Shown: positions 1 through 5,226 of the stretch, in pieces | Numbering within the stretch: position 1 is the first letter of the stretch | Layout of the letters: every line of letters starts with the position of its first letter | Assembly: GCA_016198945.1 (NCBI GenBank) | Contig: JACQHO010000092.1 | Coordinates: 1-5,226, forward strand | Direction: 5' to 3' | From: Nitrospirota bacterium | GTDB lineage: Bacteria; Nitrospirota; Nitrospiria; JACQBZ01 | Length of the DNA: 5,226 nt | The notes under the pieces: model-generated | Seen by the model: the letters and a program-made list of their open reading frames with translations, nothing else | Told to the model about the DNA's origin: nothing | Database searches by the model: none | Translations under genes and position numbers: made by a program

Positions 1-983
1 GCGACCGATATTTCGTTTGTTGAATAGACCGCGTCCGTTTTCAGATCAACGCCCGTCATCACCGTGCTGAGATCCTCCAGATTAAATGAAAGGCTGGCTT
101 CTGTTCCGATCGTGTCCATGTACAGCGGATCATTCCGCGCCGCGCTGGAGAAGAAATCGCCCCAACCCTCCGACCAGGAAAGCCGGATGTCCTGACTGTT
201 GTCGTTCAGAAAGTGCTGCCCCCCCGGAGAATCATCGCGTGAATAGATCGAACCGGCAAAATGGCCGAACTCGTGCAAAAGCACGGGGTCGTCGTATTCG
301 TCCGTATCGCCGTCGGTGCAGCCGCCCAGGACCGAGATCGTATTGGCGCCCGGACTGAAAAAGGTCCCATCACAGGAGCCGGGAAACCAGTTGACGGTCA
401 GCGGCGGCAGCGGACCGGACAGACCGTTGACGAACTCGGCGCCGGAAACCATGACATCCAGAAGGTTAAAGACCCCTCCCCCGCTGTCTACCCCGGCCGT
501 GAGGTCCACCGTAAAGGAGGCCGCGGTCCCGTCATCAATCGGATCCTCGCTGACCGCCCAGAGAAGGTTGGGCGGCTGAATGATCCGGATCTGATAGACG
601 GGCGCGAAGGCCAACACCCGTATATAAACCCCGGCCGCGCCGGTGTTGGTGAAGGTCACGGTGTAATCCCCGTTGGCATCGCCGGCGTCGGACGCGGAAT
701 TCAGCACGGTCTCGTCGCAGCTTCTCACGACCTGGACCGAGGCAAAGCGGATCGGCTTCATCGTCGTGGCGCCGGTAAACCCGTTTGCGTCATAGGTCTT
801 GTCCTCATACTGCAGATGTCCCGTGACGGTAATCGGCGCGCCGCTGCCGGACGGACCGCCGCAGGCCGGGACAGGATCGTCGTTTCCGCCGCCGTTCCCG
901 TTGCAGCCGGCGACGACCAGCAGGACGGCGGACAGGATCATTCGGGCGCAATTTTTTGGGGAGGGGAGTCGCATCGTCGTCAT
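1..983 (-). CDS. Predicted lipoprotein zinc metallopeptidase (HExxH, gluzincin-like), C-terminus cut by left window edge
   Basis: The frame starts at ATG 983-981 and stays open to base 1, giving 327 complete codons and no stop. The N-terminus (MTTMRLPSPKNCARM, then a hydrophobic run) ends in a lipobox VAGC with Cys27, followed by a Gly/Asn-rich linker, so an envelope-anchored lipoprotein is predicted. Residues about 50-127 look like a beta-sandwich (transthyretin/CarboxypepD_reg-like: KPIRFASVQVV, then DANGDYTVTF). The catalytic motif HEFGH lies at residues 237-241 (bases 261-275). SEGWGDFFS at 271-279 follows, and its Glu272 fits the third zinc ligand of gluzincins, as in the EGWSD motif of M36-type peptidases. 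Which peptidase family it belongs to is not established. The start lies 8 bases after the upstream gene's stop, behind a weak purine-rich AAGAGAAAAG, so co-transcription is likely. An alternative ATG at 974 would also keep the signal peptide. Substrate unknown; export through the neighbouring T2SS is conjecture. Confidence 0.85.
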   Translation of the reverse strand, partial: MTTMRLPSPKNCARMILSAVLLVVAGCNGNGGGNDDPVPACGGPSGSGAPITVTGHLQYEDKTYDANGFTGATTMKPIRFASVQVVRSCDETVLNSASDAGDANGDYTVTFTNTGAAGVYIRVLAFAPVYQIRIIQPPNLLWAVSEDPIDDGTAASFTVDLTAGVDSGGGVFNLLDVMVSGAEFVNGLSGPLPPLTVNWFPGSCDGTFFSPGANTISVLGGCTDGDTDEYDDPVLLHEFGHFAGSIYSRDDSPGGQHFLNDNSQDIRLSWSEGWGDFFSSAARNDPLYMDTIGTEASLSFNLEDLSTVMTGVDLKTDAVYSTNEISV

Positions 984-991
984 CTTTTCTC

Positions 992-1540
992 TTAGGGGTT
1001 TTTGGGACCGCGTTGGGCCGGAATTTCAAGAATGGAATCCCCGCCGGGGCCGCGTCGTTCCCGCAGGCGCGGCTTCGGTTTGGCCGGCCCCGGATCCAGC
1101 GTCAGAACGGCATGACGGCTTATCGAAGAGCCGCCGGGACGCGTGAGCGCCGCCCGCGCCTTGACTTCAAGCGATGCGGCAGTCTCGGGCCGCACCCGGA
1201 TCGTCAAAATATGACTTTGATCCGCCTCAAGCGGGCCGCTCCAGGTGATGTCGCCCTCCAGAAGACTCAGTCCGTCCGGAAGCAGGATCGAGACCGACAC
1301 CGATTCGGACGCAATCAGAGGCGTGACGGTCAACATGACGGTCAACGGGGAGCCGAGCATGATCGCGCCTTCGGTGCTGAACCCGAGCGCGATCGGCGCC
1401 TGCGGTTTTTTTTCCGGACCGCCGTTCCCCGCAAAGAGACCGGGCAACGACGGAAGGCTCAGGACCGCCGCGAATCCCAGCACGGCCGTGATCCGTTTGA
1501 CGATGGTCCATGCGTTCTTCTTAGAAATTTCCAATCCCAT
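992..1540 (-). CDS. Small exported beta-sandwich (Ig-like) protein of unknown function
   Basis: I do not recognise a named family. From ATG 1540 it is 182 residues. The N-terminus has KK and KR followed by a hydrophobic core (about 17-36) and a possible signal peptidase I site after LFA at 35-37, so export is predicted. Residues about 48-148 alternate hydrophobic positions as in a beta-sandwich; LPDGLSLLEGDITWSG and HILTIRVRPE resemble the Ig-like repeats of bacterial surface proteins. The tail (about 152-182) is Pro/Arg/Lys-rich and probably disordered. An earlier in-frame GTG at 1552 exists, but ATG 1540 is preferred because TGAGGA sits 5 bases before it, whereas the purine tract before the GTG has no spacing. 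A run of eight A (coding strand) lies just after the signal peptide. It sits 78 bases after gspK and 8 bases before the metallopeptidase gene. It could be an accessory or chaperone-like partner of that protein, but nothing in the sequence shows this. Confidence 0.75.
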   Translation of the reverse strand: MGLEISKKNAWTIVKRITAVLGFAAVLSLPSLPGLFAGNGGPEKKPQAPIALGFSTEGAIMLGSPLTVMLTVTPLIASESVSVSILLPDGLSLLEGDITWSGPLEADQSHILTIRVRPETAASLEVKARAALTRPGGSSISRHAVLTLDPGPAKPKPRLRERRGPGGDSILEIPAQRGPKNP

Positions 1541-1545
1541 AAAAA

Positions 1546-1556
1546 TCCTCACTCCC
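1546..1556 (-). promoter_or_regulatory. Ribosome binding site deciding the start of the small exported protein
   Basis: The minus strand reads GGGAGTGAGGA followed by five T and ATG 1540. TGAGGA at ideal spacing favours this ATG over the upstream in-frame GTG at 1552, which overlaps this purine tract. Confidence 0.55.
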
Positions 1557-1597
1557 TTTTTATTACTTGAATCCTACCACACCGGATGGACGACCCG

Positions 1598-1613
1598 TGT
1601 GATCCGGGTCACG
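1598..1613. promoter_or_regulatory. CRP/FNR-family-like palindrome (TGTGA-N6-TCACG)
   Basis: The plus strand reads TGTGATCCGGGTCACG, which matches TGTGA-N6-TCACA at nine of ten fixed positions. It lies in the gap between the gspK stop and the start of the small exported protein gene, 58-73 bases upstream of that ATG. This is a reasonable distance for an activator or repressor site of the two-gene exported-protein unit. The same bases overlap a 6-bp hairpin (GACCCG at 1592-1597 with CGGGTC at 1605-1610, 7-base loop). No convincing -35/-10 pair is visible downstream on the minus strand, so the operator role is inferred from the motif alone. Binding specificity of CRP-like proteins in this lineage is unknown. 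Confidence 0.3.
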
Positions 1614-1618
1614 CCGGG

Positions 1619-2617
1619 CTATTCGATCTGCCACGAAATAAGTTTAAGGTCCGACTTCTGTATCACGGCCGTGACGATTTTTTCGGTCTCGTGCATGATC
1701 CCGTGCGATTTGGCCGTGAAAAAACCGCTGGAAAATCCGACCGCGTTTTTGCAGACCGACCCGAATTGGCAGGCGCTCGACGCGTTTGCGCAGCCGAAAA
1801 ACTGATTCCAGTTTTCATAAGGACGCTGATTCTGAATGCAGGTCGCGGTATCGGCATTGATGTTTTTGTCCAACGCCTGCAACACCGGAGACTCCGCCGT
1901 ATTGACATTGATCATCCCGACTCCGCCCTGCCCCTTGAGCGAAACCGTCGTCAGGTACGGCCGGATCTTTCGGTAGATTTCGGGCGTCACCCCGTTGACC
2001 AAGCGCAGTTCCGATATGGTGTCCATGGGGGCGTTCTTGCAGCGGTAGGGCGGGATCAATCGCTGATAATAAGCATCCTCCGCCCCGTTGAAGCCCGACG
2101 TATCGTCCTGATCCACCCAATCCTCAAGCGACTCGACGATCGTCTCGATCTGTTCGGGTTCCAGCCCAAGGACGGTGAAAAGAAGCCGAAGCATCGTCCT
2201 CGTATCATCCCTGGCCGCGCCTCCCTCGGCGAGCCGGTTCAGATCGATCTTGCCGCCCTCGTCCGTGATCTCGACCGAAACAAATCCCTCCCCCACCGGA
2301 TAGGGAGGAAACGGGCGGGCCCAGAATTCGGTCAGCGCGTCGAACTTCATGCTTTGCGCGCCTTTTGCGTCCTCCTTGAGCACGGCGCGGGCCGCGGTCA
2401 CCCCGGCCTTGGCCAGATAGGTCGCCCGCGCCTCATCCCGGAAATTTCCGGCCGTGATCAGGTTGATCTTCGCGCCGTAATCGAACTCCACGATCACGGC
2501 CGTCAGCAGGACCAGAACCACCAGCGTCAGAAGCAGCGCGACGCCCCGTTGATTGTCCAGGAAGCCGGTGAACCGACGCCGCATCGCGGTCAGACTTTTA
2601 ATTTTCAAACCGTCCAT
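1619..2617 (-). CDS. gspK: Type II secretion minor pseudopilin GspK
   Basis: GspK is the large minor pseudopilin that caps the T2SS pseudopilus tip with GspI and GspJ. From ATG 2617 it is 332 residues, normal for the family. A prepilin leader ends in NQRG (cleavage 25/26), followed by a hydrophobic helix VALLLTLVVLVLLTAVIV. Position +5 is Thr instead of Glu, as is usual for GspK. Family signatures follow: GGKIDLN (121-127), DWVDQDD (166-172), GAEDAYY (178-184), PPYR-KNAP (189-197), SELRLVNGVTP (202-212) and INVNTA (236-241). The acidic segments correspond to the calcium-binding part of known GspK structures. A four-cysteine segment (Cys260, 276, 283, 289) near the C-terminus looks additional. 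The start is uncertain: GTG 2650 (343 aa, overlapping the divergent gene), ATG 2617 and ATG 2584 (321 aa, 14-residue leader) share this frame, and none has a strong Shine-Dalgarno. Unusually, it lies downstream of gspM, separated by an antisense gene. Confidence 0.93.
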   Translation of the reverse strand: MDGLKIKSLTAMRRRFTGFLDNQRGVALLLTLVVLVLLTAVIVEFDYGAKINLITAGNFRDEARATYLAKAGVTAARAVLKEDAKGAQSMKFDALTEFWARPFPPYPVGEGFVSVEITDEGGKIDLNRLAEGGAARDDTRTMLRLLFTVLGLEPEQIETIVESLEDWVDQDDTSGFNGAEDAYYQRLIPPYRCKNAPMDTISELRLVNGVTPEIYRKIRPYLTTVSLKGQGGVGMINVNTAESPVLQALDKNINADTATCIQNQRPYENWNQFFGCANASSACQFGSVCKNAVGFSSGFFTAKSHGIMHETEKIVTAVIQKSDLKLISWQIE

Positions 2618-2631
2618 GATTCTGTTACAAT
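2602..2631 (+). promoter_or_regulatory. Candidate sigma-70-type promoter for the plus-strand lipoprotein gene, possibly leaderless
   Basis: TACAAT (2626-2631) matches the -10 consensus at five of six positions, with TTTTCA (2602-2607, four of six) 18 bases upstream. Only nine bases separate the -10 from ATG 2641 and they contain no Shine-Dalgarno, so a transcript would start at or next to the ATG (leaderless). An in-frame TGA at 2617-2619 rules out an earlier start upstream of it. The element lies inside the 5' end of the gspK region on the other strand. Weak support, from motif and spacing only. Confidence 0.35.
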
Positions 2632-2640
2632 ACGGCTCGC

Positions 2641-3531
2641 ATGAAGCCACGCATCTCGATCAAAACAATCCGGCCGGCGGTTCTTCCCATCTGGATCTGG
2701 GGAGCGCTCCTGGTCCCGCTTCTGCTCGCCGGCTGCGGGAGCAAAAAGGACGAGGGGATCGAGGCCGTCTTCCGTGTGGAATTCGACAATACCAATGTCG
2801 GCGACAGCGACTCCTACCCCGACGGTTTTCTCACCCCGGACGAGGTCCGGATCGGGGTGAGGAGCGTCCAATTGATCGCGGCGAATGAAACCGAGCCGTC
2901 GTATGCCGTATTTGAGACCCAAGACGACACCGATCCCGTACTGCTCGACCTGACCGGAACCGCCCGGTCGGCCGGAATCAACCCGGTCTTCCCGGCCGGA
3001 TGTCCGTGCGAATTCAGCAAGGTTCGTGTCGCGCTGACCTTTGTGGATATTCGGGTTCCCGTTTATTTCGACGAAAGCGCCGTCAACCATCGGTTTCGTT
3101 TCTACACACTCGATCTGGCCGATCCCGACCTGGCGGCCCCGGTCAAGGCCGGAGAGGTTCTGGTCGGCGTCGCCACCAACGCGCCGCAATTCAACTGGAT
3201 CGATATCGACGACGGCGACTTCGTGCCGCTCACGGAGCCGAGGCCGGCCGTCCCGCTCCAGGTCCCGGCGTCCCGATTCCCGGACGACGCCTACGGCTCC
3301 GCCGTCACGATCGATCTGCCTTCGTTTCTCGAAATACCGGACAAACCCGAAGGCCTCATCACCCTCACACTGACCGTCCATGCCGGAAACCTCTTCTTTT
3401 ACGATGAGACGGACACCGAGGGCGCGGCCCTGACCCGATTCGACCGTTTCACCGACGGCCGTTTGAACGCGAAAGATCCCAATTCCCATTTTTATCCGAC
3501 CTTTCCGACCCTCGCAGCCGCGGCCGAATAG
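2641..3531 (+). CDS. Predicted lipoprotein of unknown function, divergent from gspK
   Basis: This is 296 residues and the only plus-strand gene in the window. A basic N-terminus and hydrophobic run (about 13-30) end in lipobox LLAGC with Cys32, then GSKKDEG, so a lipid-anchored envelope protein is predicted. The mature part is acidic and beta-rich: an Asp-rich stretch DNTNVGDSDSYPDGF (49-63), strands VRIGVRSVQLI and VRVALTFVDIRVPVYF, and a Cys pair GCPC at 120-123. The layout (strand, LLDLTG at 101-106, then KVRVAL) is weakly reminiscent of DUF4382-type beta-sandwich lipoproteins, but I would not assign it. Lipobox and signal peptide support this strand over the 315-codon minus-strand frame in the same bases. 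It has no Shine-Dalgarno. Its start is 24 bases from the preferred gspK start, and its stop is four bases from the convergent gspM stop, so it splits the secretion genes. Confidence 0.85.
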   Translation: MKPRISIKTIRPAVLPIWIWGALLVPLLLAGCGSKKDEGIEAVFRVEFDNTNVGDSDSYPDGFLTPDEVRIGVRSVQLIAANETEPSYAVFETQDDTDPVLLDLTGTARSAGINPVFPAGCPCEFSKVRVALTFVDIRVPVYFDESAVNHRFRFYTLDLADPDLAAPVKAGEVLVGVATNAPQFNWIDIDDGDFVPLTEPRPAVPLQVPASRFPDDAYGSAVTIDLPSFLEIPDKPEGLITLTLTVHAGNLFFYDETDTEGAALTRFDRFTDGRLNAKDPNSHFYPTFPTLAAAAE

Positions 3532-3535
3532 CCCG

Positions 3536-4123
3536 TCATCCCGCCGTTTCATAGGTGCTGACCAGAAACGTCACGTCTAAAAACTGCGGATTGGCGTAGC
3601 GCGTACGGAAATGCAGATTTCTAATCTTCAGCACATGCGGGGCCTGTTCGATCGAGGACAGGAAGCGGACGGCCTGGTCCAGCGTTACGTTTTCGATCTT
3701 CATCTCGACCGAGATTTCGCGGTACGGGTCCATTGGCACGGCCGCCTGAGGCCGCATATAGGCGATCCGGGACCGCACGTCGGCCGTCCCGGCCAGCGAC
3801 TCCAGAAATGAAAGAAGGGAGAATTGTCCCTGATCTTTCCGGATGCGCTCATCCAGCGCGCCGATCCGGCCCTTGATCCGGACATACTCCCTCCGGATCT
3901 GGTCCAGCGTCGTCATCGCCTCCTGCTTCTGGCGGATCAGGCGGTCGAGCCCCTTCATGCGGTCCAGGTAGGTCGCGCCCGCGGAGTAAACACCGTAAAG
4001 CAGGAGTCCCAACATGGCGAATCCGCCGGCGAGAAGGTAAAGCCGCTCGCGGGACGTAATCCGGTCGGGCCGGAATCGGGCCAGCAACGATTGAATCAAG
4101 GCGGATTGGAGAAAGGCATTCAT
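3536..4123 (-). CDS. gspM: Type II secretion inner-membrane protein GspM
   Basis: GspM is a bitopic protein that pairs with GspL in the T2SS inner-membrane platform. It is 195 residues, within the normal range. A short cytoplasmic N-terminus (1-27, ending TSRERLY) precedes one membrane helix (about 28-48, LYLLAGGFAMLGLLLYGVY). A coiled coil of about 50-98 follows, rich in Leu/Ile and charged residues. The C-terminal periplasmic part (about 100-195) fits the ferredoxin-like fold of GspM: SLLSFLESLA, ISVEMKIENVTLDQAVRFL, and strands IRNLHFRTRY and FLDVTFLVSTYE. ATG 4123 overlaps the gspL stop in ATGA, with GGAGAGG eight bases upstream inside gspL, indicating translational coupling. No terminator hairpin is visible in the four bases before the convergent lipoprotein gene ends. 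Confidence 0.88.
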   Translation of the reverse strand: MNAFLQSALIQSLLARFRPDRITSRERLYLLAGGFAMLGLLLYGVYSAGATYLDRMKGLDRLIRQKQEAMTTLDQIRREYVRIKGRIGALDERIRKDQGQFSLLSFLESLAGTADVRSRIAYMRPQAAVPMDPYREISVEMKIENVTLDQAVRFLSSIEQAPHVLKIRNLHFRTRYANPQFLDVTFLVSTYETAG

Positions 4124-5226
4124 TCGCCCGGCCTCTCCACTCCTTTGGGCGCCAGCGTGACGGTCAGACGAAAGCGGACCTTGGACTGATCCGCGCTGAC
4201 TTTCGCGTCGCTGACGGTGACATCGCGAAACGCCTCGAATCGTCCCAGAGAGGCTTTGACCTGGTCGACCGATTCAAAGCTGTCCGTCTCGGCCTCCAGC
4301 CGGAGACGGCCCGATTCGATGATGAGGTCCTGGACTTCAATTTTAACCGTGGGAGGCATCCGCCGGGTCAGCTCGGCCATCAGTTGCAACGGCGACCAGT
4401 CGTCCGTTCCAAACAGGGCCGCCTTTTTTTGCAGCTCGGTCATGGTCGTCCGGGCCTGCTGGACCTCATCCACGACATTTTTCACCTCCGGGAACATCGC
4501 CTGGAACTGCCCGCGGACCTGCGTCTTCAGCGTACGGTATTTATCCATCTGAAGACTGTATTTCGCGTAGAGATCCGCGGCTCCCACCGCCGCGACCAAC
4601 AGGGCCCCGATCCAGAGATAACGGACGCGGGCCGTTGATGCCGTCGCCTCGCGGCCGTGCGCGAATGGACCCTTCCGGAAATTCATCCGGGACCCGCCGA
4701 CAGGCCGGGCGCCCTTCAGGGCCAGTCCCAGACCGAGCGCGAGGGACGGATCCCATCCGGATCCGTTACCCGATTCAGGATGCCCACGATGTGGGTAGGC
4801 GATCCTGGGCGCTCGGGTCGCCGCCTGGACCCCCAATTCGGACGCGAGATAAGGCTCCAGCCCTTTGAGCTTGCTTCCCCCGCCGCACAGAATAAATTCC
4901 GTCACCGGCGCGCGGCCCTCCGCCGGTTCATTGGACTGAAAAATATGGATCGTGCGCGCCAGTTCCGAGATAAACGGCTCGAGCGCGCGGCGGGTCGTTT
5001 GCGAAACCCCTTTTTGATTGAGACGGGAAATGCCGGAATCGTCGAGGCCGGCCTGGCGTTTCCACTCCTCGGCCTCCTCCGGCGAAATCCCGCAGGATTC
5101 CGACAGGGCCGCCGTCACATCCCGACCGCCCCACAGGATCGTTCGGACGAAGGCCGCCTGTCCTTGACGGAGAATGCAAACCACCGTCTTCGAGGCTCCG
5201 ATCTCCAGCGCGGCCATGTCGCCGCC
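4120..5226 (-). CDS. gspL: Type II secretion protein GspL with PilM-like actin-fold domain, N-terminus cut by right window edge
   Basis: GspL links the cytoplasmic ATPase GspE to the membrane platform. The frame is open to base 5226, leaving 368 visible residues. The first ones, GGDMAALEIGASKT, match the internal phosphate-binding segment of PilM/GspL actin-like domains (DIGxxxT), so Met at 5217 is not the start and roughly 150-200 residues should lie outside. Further along are FVRTILWGGRDVT, SPEEAEEWK, FILCGGGSKLKGL (about 111-123) and the closing helix DPSLALGLGLALKG. MNFRKGPFA (about 181-189) matches the GspL segment before the membrane helix (about 202-222). The periplasmic part has a coiled coil and a PilN/GspL ferredoxin-like domain (MPPTVKIEVQDLIIESGRLRLEAET, SFESVDQVKASLGRFEAFRDVTV). 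The actin-like half resembles PilM and the rest PilN; a PilM-PilN fusion is the alternative reading, but the adjoining gspM and gspK favour GspL. Confidence 0.88.
   Translation of the reverse strand, partial: GGDMAALEIGASKTVVCILRQGQAAFVRTILWGGRDVTAALSESCGISPEEAEEWKRQAGLDDSGISRLNQKGVSQTTRRALEPFISELARTIHIFQSNEPAEGRAPVTEFILCGGGSKLKGLEPYLASELGVQAATRAPRIAYPHRGHPESGNGSGWDPSLALGLGLALKGARPVGGSRMNFRKGPFAHGREATASTARVRYLWIGALLVAAVGAADLYAKYSLQMDKYRTLKTQVRGQFQAMFPEVKNVVDEVQQARTTMTELQKKAALFGTDDWSPLQLMAELTRRMPPTVKIEVQDLIIESGRLRLEAETDSFESVDQVKASLGRFEAFRDVTVSDAKVSADQSKVRFRLTVTLAPKGVERPGE
4132..4138 (-). promoter_or_regulatory. gspM: Shine-Dalgarno of gspM inside the end of gspL
   Basis: The minus strand reads GGAGAGG, then eight bases, then ATG 4123. 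With the ATGA stop/start overlap this supports coupled translation of gspL and gspM and fixes the gspM start. A second purine tract, AAAGGAG, lies just upstream (4140-4146). Confidence 0.6.
4746..4766. repeat. Perfect 8-bp inverted repeat inside gspL
   Basis: ACGGATCC (4746-4753) and GGATCCGT (4759-4766) are perfect reverse complements around a 5-base CATCC loop. They lie in the part of gspL encoding a Gly/Ser-rich linker before the helix DPSLALG. No T-run follows on either strand, so this is not a terminator. It may only reflect codon choice. Confidence 0.4.

Noticed and set aside
261..995. 244-codon plus-strand frame over the left region
   Set aside because: It is the antisense shadow of the metallopeptidase gene. 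Its protein is rich in Arg, Gly and Asp with no signal or motif, while the minus strand gives a lipobox, HEFGH and a sensible protein.
1592..1610. Intrinsic terminator after gspK
   Set aside because: A 6-bp GACCCG/CGGGTC stem exists, but no T-run follows it on the minus strand. The bases are better explained by the palindromic operator-like motif, if anything.
1586..2644. 352-codon plus-strand frame
   Set aside because: It lies opposite gspK, whose conserved motifs are unambiguous. The Arg/His/Asp-rich translation is typical of an antisense frame in GC-rich DNA.
2605..3552. 315-codon minus-strand frame that would fill the gap between gspM and gspK
   Set aside because: Tempting because it would restore a single-strand operon, but it has no signal peptide, membrane helix or T2SS motif, and it overlaps the gspM end and gspK start. 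The plus-strand frame has a clear lipoprotein signal.
4746..4766. Inverted repeat as a terminator or recombination site
   Set aside because: It lies within an intact gspL frame, lacks a T-run, and has no flanking duplication or mobile element features.
5215..5217. ATG 5217 as the start of GspL
   Set aside because: The frame continues upstream to the window edge, and the residues around it (GGDMAALEIGASKT) align to an internal motif of PilM/GspL, so the N-terminal half must lie outside.
1..5226. CRISPR arrays, tRNA or rRNA genes, insertion sequences, attachment sites
   Set aside because: I saw no regularly spaced repeats, no tRNA-like cloverleaf, no transposase or integrase motifs and no terminal inverted repeats anywhere in the window.

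Overview
This window is GC-rich (roughly 60% by eye) bacterial DNA, densely coding, with no gene-free stretch over 300 bases. Inner-membrane type II secretion (T2SS) components and two predicted lipoproteins point to a diderm (Gram-negative) bacterium. The GspL carries a PilM-like actin fold. I suspect Nitrospirota or a deltaproteobacterial-type lineage, but the window cannot settle this.

Layout, read in the direction of the main (minus) strand, from high to low coordinates. A GspL-type protein (4120-5226) is cut by the right window edge. It overlaps gspM (3536-4123) by four bases in an ATGA junction. A lipoprotein gene of unknown function follows on the opposite strand (2641-3531), its stop only four bases from the gspM stop. 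Next on the minus strand come gspK (1619-2617), a small exported beta-rich protein (992-1540), and a lipoprotein with an HEFGH zinc-peptidase motif (983 to the left edge, incomplete).

GspL and GspM form the inner-membrane assembly platform that couples the cytoplasmic ATPase to the pseudopilus, and GspK is the minor pseudopilin at its tip. The usual order is K-L-M. Here it is L-M, an antisense lipoprotein, then K, which suggests a local rearrangement or insertion. The exported proteins beside the machinery, above all the HExxH lipoprotein, are plausible T2SS clients, but that is inferred from position only.

The left-edge metallopeptidase has no stop codon inside the window; I read it directly from the reverse strand. 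The GspL reading frame is open to the right edge, so the methionine codon at 5217 is internal and not the start. The clearest regulatory candidate is a CRP/FNR-like palindrome (1598-1613) between gspK and the small exported protein gene.
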